A stretch of DNA of 64,000 nucleotides from Lepas anatifera (taxonomy: Eukaryota > Arthropoda > Thecostraca > Lepadidae). Below, piece after piece: positions 54,118 through 64,000 of this stretch. A program made the position numbers and the translations under genes. Numbering within the stretch: position 1 is the stretch's first letter; each line of letters begins with the position of its first letter. Location of the stretch: NCBI GenBank assembly GCA_034440635.1, contig JAOTON010002130.1, positions 62,001 to 126,000 on the forward strand, written 5' to 3'. The notes below the pieces were generated by a model. The model searched no databases, had not been told where the DNA came from, and saw only the letters and a list, made by a program, of their open reading frames with translations.

Positions 54118-55300
54118 TTGACGGGGGTCTGAGCCATCTTCACTTTGACGGGGGAGCGGGTACCCCCCCCGCCTGCTATCTTGAGAACCACGCTAGGTAG
54201 TGAAAACGGCAAACGGCGTTGGATAGCCCATCTAAATCCCCTTTTATCAGGTCACATTCAAGATCAATAGAGGCAAAGGCATGCCACCATGGGGATAACA
54301 TGTAATTGAAGGGTTTTCAGTCAGTACATCTGGAATGGTGCAGATAGAGGAAAACAAGCTAAAATACTAGAATACTCGCAACAAGCCGAATCGAATGATA
54401 TATAATATGACCTTGCTAGTTCATTCTAGTATTTAGCCTAAGGTCAGATCGAGGTCAAATCAGGCCATAATGCATATCATCAAGACCGAAAGGATAAAGC
54501 TAACCCAATGCCGTTAAAATAAAATATGTACCGCCATCCATTACGAACTTATTCAATTTAAACTATTTGTCCCATGCATTTCCAATGGAGAAGCCATGGC
54601 TCGTAACTGACCTTGGGTCATCGATATACAAAATTCTAGAATATATTTTGTAGTAACCAGCTGGCCCATTGTGTGATGCGCATTCCAGATCCAAGGGTTA
54701 ACCTTGCTATTTATTAATTTATTCAAATTCATCACCAACAGGCTTAGAACCCACTGATAGGTGAAGTCATGGGTGAAAACTGAAGTGGGATGCAAAATAT
54801 ATTAAATGAGCTAGTAAAAACAAACAAACAGTCACATAAAACACAAATACCATAAAATACTAAACTGTGTTTGCTAAAACATATTTTTTACCGTCCTTCT
54901 AAAACAAGAGAAAGTGGTGCAAAAGGGATCCGCTGCGGGGTACATACTCGTATGTGAGTTAAATTTCTGCACAGTTCGTGTAAACAAGCCACGTTTTATC
55001 GTGTCCTTGTTGGCATCTAAGACGGATGGAACGTGAATGAGTTGTGATGTCCCGCCCCTGGTTCGACGCTGGGGAACATGTAGTGGGAAACATCCGTTCT
55101 TACGTATACTGTCTTAAACATTTTTAGAGGCGTCAGCACTCCGTCAGTCACTTAACCTGCAATGGTGACCTGACTTAAAACGACCTGGACCCAAGATTTT
55201 AGCAATAGTTGTAAACATGATCAGAAAAGGTATACTAAGCACAGCGGCGCTAGTGCCGTCGTTTTTATTCTAGCTCCGAAAAAGGCTAGGCAGGAAGAAG
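54118..55300. mobile_element. AGGTCA-rich family copy
   Basis: It starts TTGACGGGGGTCTGAGCC and GAGCGGGTACCCCCC and shares GGATAGCCCATC, CATGCCACCATGGGGATAAC and TCTAGAATATATTTTGTA-type blocks with 41067-42030. Near the right end it has TGGTGACCTGACTTAAAACG and AGCGGCGCTAGTGCCGTCG. Several AGGTCA/TGACCT words occur. No TTAA borders are evident. The 80-codon minus frame in it has no motif. Confidence 0.6.
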
Positions 55301-55546
55301 TGACTCTTTAAGCTAATCGTTGTTACCGCGATAAACTGAAAAAAACACTGTTTATCATTTCAAAATCAAAGTCTTATTGTTGATGCCGTTCATTGCCCTC
55401 CGATGATGGGTTGTAGCCACGTATCAGCACATGGTGATCTACGATAAATAAAATGCTGATGCAACTTTGATACCCCAATAAGCGGTAATTCAAGACAAAT
55501 AATATTCACTCCGTCAGCAATGCCGGTAACCACCAGAAGCAGGTAC

Positions 55547-55862
55547 CACTGCGCTGAGCCGCCGGTATTGTTAATGTCTGCCCACTGCGCTGAGCCGCCG
55601 GTATTGTTAATGTCTGCCCACTGCGCTGAGCCGCCGGTATTGTTAATGTCTGCCCACTGCGCTGAGCCGCCGGTATTGTTAATGTTCTGCCCACTGCGCT
55701 GAGCCGCTGGTGTTGTTAATTTCTGCCCACTGCGCTGAGCCGCCGGTATTGTTAATGTTTGCCCACTGCGCTGAGCCGCCGGTATTGTTAATGTCTGCCC
55801 ACTGCGCTGAGCCGCCGGTATTGTTAATGTCTGCCCACTGCGCTGAGCCGCCGGTATTGTGA
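55547..55862 (-). repeat. 36-bp minisatellite
   Basis: About 8.7 units with CACTGCGCTGAGCCGCCGG and TATTGTTAATGTCTGCC. One unit is 37 bp and one carries substitutions. On the minus strand the unit reads NNTGGSAQWADI as a 12-residue repeat in one frame and LTIPAAQRSGQT in another. The 173-codon frame (55390-55911) is a repeat translation plus flanks. Confidence 0.95.
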
Positions 55863-56635
55863 TGCGGTGATGAGGGTGATGGCGTCTCCAGACACTCAGC
55901 GTCCATCTCATTGTTCCGCCCTTGGCTCCGACTCACTGACCAGGCTCAGCTGTCGGCTGGTCACGTGACCGCCGCCGGCGTCAGTCAGCTGTTGTCTGAT
56001 GGCTACGGTGTGGGCTTCATGTGGCGCGTGCCTCCTGCTCTAGCCTGTCTCCCTGCCTAATGGCAACACATGTTCTGGCCTAATGTCTGCCTTTTTGCTT
56101 CTGGGGACACATGTCTCCCACACAAACATGTTCCTGCCAGTCTACTGGGAGCACATGCCCCGGTCTAACACCTACCAGCTAGACCACTGGGAAGATTTTA
56201 TCACTCAAACGAATAGTTCCCGCCGAGCGAGAACGGGGCCCTGGCCCCTCATTGTCTTTTGGTTCACTGCCGAGTTGGAATGGGGGTCCTGAGCCTTCAT
56301 TGTCTTTCGGTTCACTGGGGAATCCTCCCTCGCTGCCTTTTGACTCACTATGAATATTCGTCCCGTTTTAACGTGTCTCCCAGCCAGCTGCGTAGATTAT
56401 TGGTCTAACACGCGTCTCCTTTTCTGCTTGAGCATGGACCATGGTGTCAGACGCACCTTCCTGTTCTCAGGTTGCATAGTTCCCCTTCCAGCACTGGTCT
56501 CTTTAATCCCAACGGGAGCCGGTGCGGATCGGCTGAGAGGCCTCCCAACCTTGCCCGTTCACACAGCTAATGTCGACCCATTGAAAGTGAGAAAATGTCA
56601 CCCACGCTGAAGTAAAATTCACCCTCTCACAGCTC
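55863..56635. other. Unassigned DNA with weak repeats
   Basis: GGAGCACATG/GGGGACACATG and CATTGTCTTT-GGTTCACTG are repeated loosely between 56060 and 56320. No gene is recognised; two small frames (56083-56292 and 56350-56610) show no motif. Confidence 0.35.
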
Positions 56636-56654
56636 TGATACTCTAACCGCTGTG

Positions 56655-58182
56655 CAGGGGCGCAGACAGGGGGGGGACAAGGGGCACGTGTTCCCCATCG
56701 GTGCTGGGGTGTCCTTTGATCACTAGGCTGTGAACCTCTTTTGGGCCGTGCCGCTTGAAATTTAGTGCCCTAAGCCGTTGAACCTAAATGCAATTAGACT
56801 GCATTTATCGATTAAAACTGTTGTTTGACAGTTAAGTGCCTTTTTTGGTCAGCTTAAGCATTATGTCGCCTTTTCAAGCATCCGGGAAGAGTATAGGCAT
56901 GTAATATGTTTCCAGCTAATGTTCCATCGTCGCTCATAATCGTACGGGCGGAGCTAATCTGGTGCCCACTGAGCCAGTTTTGGCCCCTTGAGCTGATTAC
57001 GTGCCCTCTAAGCTAATCTGGTGCCCCCTGGGCCAATCTAGTGCCCACTGAGCATATTATTGTGCCTCTTGAATCTATTTTATGCTCTCTGAGCTCGTCT
57101 GATGCCTCTGAGCTTGCCTGTTGCCCTATTAACTGTTTTAGTGCCCCTTGAGCTGATCTGCCCCCCCTCCCTGAACTGATCTCATGCCTCCTGGAGTTGA
57201 TCTACTGTCCCCTGAACCAATATGGTGCCTCTTGAGCTGATCAGGTGCCTCCTGAGCCGGTTATTGATGTCTTCTTAGATGATCTGGTGCACCCTGAGCT
57301 GATCTATGCCCCTGTTCTGGTCTGATACGTTACCCCCTTAGCTAAACTAATGCCCCATAGTCGATCTGGTGCCTCCTGAGCCCATCTCATGCCCTCTGAG
57401 CTAGTCTGGCGCCCCCTGAGCTAGTTTGGTGCCCCTGAGCCAATCTGGTAGCCTTTAAGCTGATCTGGGCCTCATGAGTTGATTAAGTAATTTCCTCAGC
57501 ATCTCTGGCGCCCGAGCTGAGTTGGGCCCACTGAGTCTGATGAGGGCCCCTGAGCTGATATGGGGCCCCTGAACTGATTCAGTGCCTGCTGATTTTAACT
57601 GGTACCCCCGAGCTGATCCGGGGCCTGAGCTAGTCGGGGAAGACTGAGCCGATCCCTTGTCCTCTGAGCTGGCAAGGTGCTCCCTGGGCTGATCTAGACC
57701 CCCGCTCTGGTCTCTGATCGACCTGGTGCCCCCTAAGCAGATATATTCCTCCCTGAGCTGAACTAATGCCCCCTTGATTGATCTGGTTCCTCATGAGTCA
57801 TCATTTTGCCTCCTGAACCCATCTGATGCCCTCTGAGCTAGTCTGGTGGCCCCTGAGCTAATATGGTGCCCTTTAAGCTGACCTGAGTATCCTGGGTTGA
57901 ATACGTGATTTCCTGCCCAGCTCTAAAGCCCTGAACTGAGCTGGGCCCACAGAGGCTGATAAGGGCCTCGAGCTGGCATGGGGCTCCTGAGCTGATTAAG
58001 TGCCTCCTGACTTTATCTGGTACCCCGAGCTGATCTGGGTCCCCAGCTGGTTGGGGACCACTGATCTGATTCCTCGTCCCCGAAGCTGATCTGGTGCCCT
58101 ATGGGCCGATCTGGTGTCCCCTGGGCAGCTCTGGAGCTCCTGAACTGAATGGGCCCCGGCCTGGTTAGGGATCCCTGAGCTG
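56655..58182 (+). mobile_element. Second copy of the element carrying the 20-bp array
   Basis: It starts CAGGGGCGCAGACAGGGG and then matches 11900-12060 (CAATTAGA, ATTAAAACT-TTGTTT, TGCCTTTTTTGGTCAGCT) before a ~1.2-kb array of TGAGCTGATCTGGTGCCCCC variants. It is flanked by near-identical 19-bp words TGATACTCT(A/G)ACCGCTGTG (56636-56654 and 58183-58201). The complementary terminus GCTGCGCCCCTG is not found here, so the right end is lost or different. Confidence 0.65.
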
Positions 58183-58232
58183 TGATACTCTGACCGCTGT
58201 GTTTGGTCCGTCGCTGTGTTGCCCTCTCTGAT

Positions 58233-58679
58233 ATGTAGTCGGGCAGACCGACGCTGTCACCAAAATGTAGACGGCTGTCACCAAAATGTAGACGGGGTCG
58301 CCTCATGGCCCCGTCAGTATGAGCCGCATGCTCAAACTGCTTCCGCTGTGTCGGTCGTCCAAAAGTAGTGATGCCGTTTCTGGGTTTATTTATAACATCT
58401 CGTGACTTCAAATCTTCATAATTCTGCCCTGGGAAACATTTCAAATATTCAAACACTCGTTTCACAAGAACCCAGCAGAACACAAGTAAATAATACACCA
58501 CAAGCCAATATAAATCACATTAAATTTAACAGCGTTAGAATCAATCAGGTTTTACGCAAACACGTTTAAAATTCCATGTCAAATATCAAATAGTCGCAAC
58601 AGCATTTCCGAATACACTTACGTTCACAGGAGAGGTGTCACCCGCACACACACGTGCGCTCTCGCTCGATGCTGCAGCG
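58233..58679 (-). repeat. Left (3') LTR-like direct repeat
   Basis: Shares ATGTAGTCGGGCAGACCGAC, GTTTCTGGGTTTATTTATAAC and GCGCTCTCGCTCGATGCTG with 61095-61543, differing at a few per cent of positions. ACCAAAATGTAGACGG is duplicated in tandem within both. The outer limit is uncertain. Confidence 0.75.
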
Positions 58680-61094
58680 GAAATGACCCGGGGTCAACGC
58701 TTGACCTGGCCGCCAGGCGGCAGTCGGGGCAGAGCCGGAAGGGCAAGTTATGTGGGCAGTAATAAATGCTCACGGTGAGAATGAGTGCGGATACTAATTA
58801 GTTGTATTAACATTTGACAATAGAAGTTCACCACATAATCCTAGAAATCAAATAAACCTATCTCAGAAAATCAGTTTCCAACCGGAAGACTTAAGCGACA
58901 TCTGCTGTCTAGCCGGCAGAGGCTCACGATGACGTCACAGGCTGCAGCACAGTGACGCCACCGATAAAAGTGGTAGCGCACTTCGTCCAGCAGCAGTAGA
59001 CGCAGGTCTACACCTCATCCGACCTCAAAACACAAACCACTTAAAATTACCTATCCGGTGAAAACAAACAAATCATGTGATCAATGTCATCAGTCGGGTC
59101 AGTCCAGTGCTGTAATATCAAAACCAAACAGGAATTGGAAAACACTTCGTAACTTCAGGTATAGGAAAGCTTACTTTAGAAATAAAATCAACCTGAGCAT
59201 CTAAGTAGCAAGCTGTGCTTAACTCAGAAGATTGATCAACGACAGCTCATTCTGAGCAAACTATCCCTTTGACAGGAGTAGACTTGCCAGATTCCATAAG
59301 ACAGTCATTACTGTCTCAAAAGATAACAGCAAAGGCTTAACTTCATAGCGAAAATCATCTTACCATTTCGGGCATCACAAAATTCCGTTGAGCCAGAATA
59401 TAACATCCCAAATTACATGACAAAACAACTAAGCCACTAAGAGTGTCTGCCAGGGGTGCTGTAAGCGACAGTTTGCATTAAGACTTGAAACGTTATAAAA
59501 CGGTAAACCGAAGTGAAAGTCACAAAGGCTCAATGAAACAATATATAATTATCAGTGACTGCGATCAAACCAATTCACAATGCCTATAAACTGGTTAAGT
59601 TGGTTTCATGAGAGCGTTACGGTTTGAGCCCATTCAACACGTAATCGCTTACCAAAAATGATTACCAGCTTCACCCGAATAAGACAATTGCAAAATGATC
59701 TGTACAAAAGACTTAACAACGGTAAATTATAGACAGAAAAATAAGCACTGTCTGCGTGTAAGTGTGACTTACGGCAATATGTTGATATCTGGAAATTCAA
59801 TCACCAGGACAAAATCCAGCAAAAGTTTCAACTATATGCAGTCAGTTCACAACTTACTAGTTAAAGAATGGTCAACTTCCTCATGATCCTGGCCGGACTG
59901 TGCATTGGAACGCAACATTAGGAAAGTGAATACAAAATCCAGCTATCATTTCTGCATTCTGGAAAGTGATCATTGAAACAGGGGTCAAAAAAACCTACCA
60001 TTTTGGCATTCTAAATGGTGACAAACCAAGGTGGGCAAGGTGACAAAACTTAGCCGACATGTTTTCTCTAGGCCAATAACGGAACAAATTGCCAAAATTG
60101 GCACCTGTAATTTGAGCTCGCAATATTTTTTCAACAACTGGGGTGGTCCAAGAGCATCTATTGGTATCCAACTAACGCAAAACGTGCCACATTTTACAGC
60201 CTGGACTGGTGACACATTTATGGTTCGAAATTTTCAATGGTGACACACTGAACACTTTTTTGCCCCTTGCATTGAAATCCAACAAACACTAATGGCTTCG
60301 GCAACATCCGCTACATCGAGTCTGGTAATCTTCCAAACTGAAACCTCAAGAAGTCCGACATGATGAAACATGAACATATTTTGATGATTATCACCTCAAT
60401 CCCGTGATGAAATGATAAATGCAATGATTTGAGTGCATCTCAAATTCTAACGCAATAAGCATTTCAAACCCTAACACAATTACGGTGCGGAATATTTCAA
60501 AGAAACGTTTCCGAAATACTAAGTACGGCCATTCTCCGTGAACAGTAAGGTAATGTGCTCATCAGAAAAATTTCGCACCGGGAAACGGCAAATATTTATA
60601 GCAAGCTATGTATAAGAGCACCCAAGAGACAACTGGTCTCTTCACAGTAATTCCCATCTTCCTCTTGTGAACGGCAGAATTAACACCTACAGGGTAACTC
60701 AACATCCCTGAATCAATAATTAAGACTGTCAGGGGGCTTACGAAGACGGGTGGACCATCTCAGTTCACTCTCACGATTACTCGAAGCGTGTGCCAAACTA
60801 GATTCAAAATTCTCAAGAAATCGGAAAAATCAACCCTGACCACTAAACTTGGAAATGCTCAGTCCTGAAACTCCAGAATTCATCTCTGCAAAATTTGTGG
60901 AAAACATTTTCAGTCTGAACCTTAAGTTCTGATTTTAAGCCATGTTTTCTTAATTCCATGAGGGAAATTTGGGAATAGCACGGAGTCAGTCACTGCCGGC
61001 TGCGAGTGAAGCATGCCGGAACTAGCCTTTGAAGACCAGCTTGAAAACAACGGATGAAGAAACGCGTGGCAGGTCCGTGTCCGCTGTCACCAAA
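58680..61094. other. Interior of the non-coding LTR element
   Basis: About 2.4 kb with only short frames (63-76 codons) and no recognisable gag, protease, reverse transcriptase or integrase motif on either strand. Confidence 0.5.
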
Positions 61095-61543
61095 ATGTAG
61101 TCGGGCAGACCGACGCTGTCACCAAAATGTAGACGGCTGTCACCAAAATGTAGACGGGGTCGCCTCATGGCCCCGTCAGTATGAGCCGCATGCTCAAACT
61201 GCTTCCGCTGTCTCGGTCGTCCAAAAGTAGTGATGCCGTTTCTGGGTTTATTTATAACATCTCGTGACTTCAAATCTTTATAATTCTGCCCTGGGAAACA
61301 TTTCAAATATTCAAACACTCTCTTTGCCAAGAACCCAGCAAACCACAAGTAAATCATAAATTACAAGCCAATATAAATCACATCTAAATTTAACACCGTT
61401 AGAATCAATCAGGTTTTACGCAAACACGTTTACAATTCCATATTCAATAGCAAATAGTCGCAACAGCATTTCCGAATACACTTACGTCCACAGAAGAGGT
61501 GTCACCTGCACACACACGTGCGCTCTCGCTCGATGCTGTAGCG
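61095..61543 (-). repeat. Right (5') LTR-like direct repeat, cut by a LINE
   Basis: The copy of 58233-58679. It stops at GATGCTGTAGCG where the GAT tail of the LINE begins. Confidence 0.75.
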
Positions 61544-62150
61544 ATGATGATGATGATGGTGTTTGAAGGCGCACAGCCTAGATGACTCAGGCGCCTATAA
61601 CCTGTAGGATGGGGAAAAAAACCTTCCGGTCCGTGAGAGTTCTGTCTAGTTCATATCAGTTCTGGTTCCAGTCTAAGCTAGAACCAGAACTGATGGCGAC
61701 AACAGACAATAAGGCATTCCTAGTACCGCCAACTAGACTTATTGCCTCCCTCAAAGAGAAAGCTTGATTTGCCAAGGACAGTTAACAATCGGCGGGGGAC
61801 GCTGACAATACGTAGTCTCTGTTGAATTTGTCGGTAAATTTGACTGATCCCCTATTAAATGCATGATAAACTTTACGTCATTAAACATGTCGGAATATAC
61901 CGTTTTAAGGCGAGCTTCGTTGTCCTGCCGGTGCTCTGAAAAGGTCTGGTTAATACAGATATACAACTAAACACTCAAGGAGAGCTCCGAAACGTGGGAG
62001 CCCCCGTTCTGGATCCTGAGAATTTCCGAAACATAGTGAAATATAATACAACACAAAGAACCTTAGTTTGTCGATTATAAAGATATTCAATAAATGCAGC
62101 GACGCAAAATTATACTTTCTTGACATGAAAGAGAACTAACGTACATAATC

Positions 62151-62837
62151 CTAAATCTTAGTAAACATATCAGTGTCCTTGAGGTACTTTACAACTTGTT
62201 GAAAAATAGTTTCATTAAACCCTAGCAAACTTTTCAAACTAAACTCTACACGGTTATCCTCACATACTTTACGGATGCTTCTACGATGGACCTGAAATTT
62301 GACACAGGTTAAAAGTATATGACTAACTGTAATAGGACGGTTGCACACATTACAAATAGCGGGAGGGTCCTGTGAGAAAAGATGGCCGTGAGTCAGTCTC
62401 GTATGTCCTAGCTGCAGCCGGGCTAGAACTATTTCTTCTCTCCTGTTTGGTCGGGTTGAGAAATCGTCATCTGTCAGGTCAGGTTTTACAGATAATAAGA
62501 TTCGATTCTTATGCTGATCAAGACCACTCATTGTTTTCCATTGCTTTTTGTAAAGTGACTTCATAGCTGAAAGTATTCCGGCCCTATATTCTGTAAAGTG
62601 GACATCAACTTCAGCTGTATAATCAAAAAGTATTGCTTGTTTTGCTCTTTTATCAGCCGTTTTGTTTCCCGGGATTCCCATATGACTTAGCACCCAAAAT
62701 ATTTCAATTTCCTTTCCGTCTAAAAGGAGTTCGTGTATTATTTCTCGGGCATTTATAGAATTCGGCGAGGGATCATCGACGTTTTTAACTTTCTGTATTG
62801 CGGAAAGGGAATCACTGCGTATAACTGTTTTTTTCAA
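62151..62837 (-). pseudogene. LINE RNase H C-terminal half and Cys-rich tail
   Basis: A 228-codon frame. VIRSDSLSAIQKVKN has the third RNase H acidic residue and SHMGIPGNKTADKRAKQA the last catalytic region. The tail has LARLQLGHTRLTHGHL and a zinc-knuckle-like CNVCNRPITVSHILLTC, as in the C-terminus of I-type LINE proteins. A frameshift near 62830 separates it from the upstream half. Confidence 0.85.
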
Positions 62838-63728
62838 TACCTCTTGATTTTATGAACTGGAGACATCGTAAGATCGCAAATAATTCCACTGAGCATATTG
62901 ATAGCCCGTTCGGCAGTCTCTCCTCGAAAGAACCCGTCGCGAAAGCAAATGAGTATGCCGCCTTGTCCCCGACCTTGGAGCCGTCGGTAAAGAAGAATCT
63001 GTAGTCTGCGTACATTTCAACAATGTAGATAAATTTTTCCAAAACATCAGTTTGCGATATGTTTTGCTTTTTGTCATCTAGCAGCCTTTTAGGAGTCAAT
63101 GAAACAAGCTGCCATGGAGCTGTCTCACCTTTTGTTGTTTTCAAGTTCTGTGGAATCTCAAACCGGAAGAGGTCAGTTACTTGTTTCAGTCTGCAAGAGA
63201 TTGGGACTCCACAGAGCCGGTTAAGCCTTTTTTCTCCGAGGAGCATTAGTGATTGCATTGTGGTAACTTCTCTGAAGACTGGGTGATCGTCATCGGCCAA
63301 AACTTTCAGACAGTACTTAAGGGTTAGACATTGTCGACGTAGCTGTAAAGAAGGGATGTTAGCTTCGGCTTGGAGCGATTTTATTGGAGTAGATCTGAAA
63401 GCACCCAACGCAATTCTAATACAGGTATTTTGCACACATTCAAGAGAGTTTATAGCTTTGTGGTTCGATCCGTCGAGTATCTGACACCCATACTCTAGGA
63501 TGGGGCGAATGAGTGACATGTACATTCTGAGCAATATTTTTCTATCCGCACCGTATGTGGGTCCTGAAATACACTTCAAAATTGAAATCTTTTTTGAGCC
63601 TTTGTCTTTATGTATTTTGAGTGGTTCTCCATTGACAATTTTTCGTCAAGGAGGATCCCTAGGAAGCGGACTTCTTGGGCAAATCCAATTGGGGCGTCCC
63701 CCATTTGTATTTGCCGCAGCGGGGCCAT
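62812..63728 (-). pseudogene. LINE reverse transcriptase C-terminus and RNase H start
   Basis: Open from 63579, with codons further upstream in a shifted frame (FAQEVRFLGILLDEKLS near 63640-63690), so at least one more frameshift exists near 63590. It shows YGADRKILLRMYMSLIRPIL, LEYGCQI, IALGAFRSTPIKSLQAEAN and LRRQCLTLKY, the classic thumb region of I/Jockey-type LINEs. RNase H begins with FFFTDGSKVGDKAAY (first Asp) and ICSVELFAILRCLQFI (Glu). The palm with the catalytic motif is missing through truncation. Confidence 0.85.
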
Positions 63729-63751
63729 GAACTGGCAGCTTCATATTTCTC

Positions 63752-64000
63752 TTAACCCTATTTCCGTCAGGCTCCCGGCTACCCCTATTTCCGGCAGGGG
63801 GGGCAATATCGGCCCCCCTAAGATCTCGTAATCTAACCGGCCGATTTTGAAAATTCAAAGTGCCATAGATTCCTCTGCTGCTAAACTTTATTTTGAAAAA
63901 AAGAAAATTTCAAAATTTTTATTTTTTAGGAGAAGGTCGTGCAAAATATACAATTTTTGTGTATCTTTTAGATTTTCCATAACCCTTGTCTCTGTTGTAC
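63752..64000 (+). mobile_element. Start of another TTAACCC-ended element
   Basis: TTAACCCTATTTCCGTCAGG is followed by a GGGGGGGC...GGCCCCCC hairpin and AAGATCTCGTAATC, the same layout as the left end at 18318 (TTAACCCTTGCC, GGGGGGGC...CCCCCC, ACGATCTCAAAAAC). The window ends inside it, so the other TTAA border cannot be seen. Confidence 0.5.

Larger units (their letters stand above)
58233..61543 (-). mobile_element. Non-coding LTR element (LARD/TRIM-like), minus strand
   Basis: Direct repeats of ~448 bp enclose about 2.4 kb without any coding frame. On the minus strand the right repeat ends CTACATTTTGGTGACAGCGG; TGGTGACAGCGG looks like a primer binding site of the Gypsy type. Both repeats have AATAAA on the minus strand. 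Absence of gag and pol makes it a large non-autonomous derivative. A LINE has inserted in the right repeat at 61543, so the outer LTR end is not visible. Confidence 0.6.
61543..63751 (-). mobile_element. 5'-truncated I-type LINE
   Basis: The 3' tail (ATC)5 on the minus strand (61543-61557) is joined to the LTR of another element. The ~600-bp 3' UTR includes an exact stem ATCAGTTCTGGTTC/GAACCAGAACTGAT (61655-61668 and 61681-61694). Upstream is a coding region with the end of reverse transcriptase and an RNase H domain. The element is cut at about 63751, where a TTAACCC-starting repeat begins. Trinucleotide tails and an RNase H domain suit the I/Nimb-type group. Confidence 0.8.

Noticed and set aside
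58013..58501. A 162-codon frame near the left LTR
   Set aside because: It joins the 20-bp array to the LTR-like repeat; a similar frame at 61022-61357 exists only because the LTR is repeated.

Overview
This window looks like intergenic DNA from an animal genome, probably a marine invertebrate. Gypsy and BEL/Pao LTR retrotransposons, I-type and other LINEs, tRNA-derived SINEs, hAT-like and piggyBac-like MITEs and long minisatellites are packed and nested in it. Nothing is bacterial: there are no operons and no ribosome binding sites. I found no convincing intact host gene, rRNA or functional tRNA. Nearly all long open frames are retroelement pol fragments or translations of tandem repeats. The phylum cannot be fixed from the sequence.

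Layout. 0-5 kb: a decayed BEL/Pao element on the minus strand (3' LTR about 772-1910, pol 1925-4980), split by a SINE with a 14-bp target duplication. 5-11.6 kb: a large inverted duplication (arms about 5488-7220 and 9205-10335) whose arms carry the same 67-codon terminal coding segment, a hAT transposase C-terminus remnant, and hAT-type MITEs, one inside another. 11.8-25.9 kb: a possible 14-kb hAT-type element bounded by CAGGGGCGCAGC inverted termini and a perfect 8-bp duplication. It holds a 20-bp repeat array, a complete piggyBac-like MITE rich in AGGTCA, SINEs and further MITEs. 26-34.5 kb: an (ACAG)n microsatellite, two LINE 3' fragments of one family in opposite orientation, SINEs, a 37-bp minisatellite and (CT)n.

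35-40.8 kb: a structurally complete but disabled Gypsy element (188-bp LTRs, TSD GTTAC) inserted into an 85-bp minisatellite. Its gag is itself hit by a hAT-like MITE with a 9-bp duplication. 42-56 kb: at least nine unrelated minisatellites side by side (units of about 26/28, 22, 31, 28, 26, 30-32, 48, 17 and 36 bp), with copies of the AGGTCA-rich family between them. 56.6-58.2 kb: a second copy of the 20-bp-array element. 58.2-61.5 kb: a non-coding LTR element whose right LTR received a 5'-truncated I-type LINE (61.5-63.75 kb). The last 250 bp start another copy of the TTAACCC-ended family.

The sequence works as a record of transposition rather than a gene neighbourhood. Target duplications order several insertions: 85-bp array, then Gypsy, then MITE; BEL, then SINE; older MITE, then younger MITE; piggyBac-like, then SINE; LTR element, then LINE.
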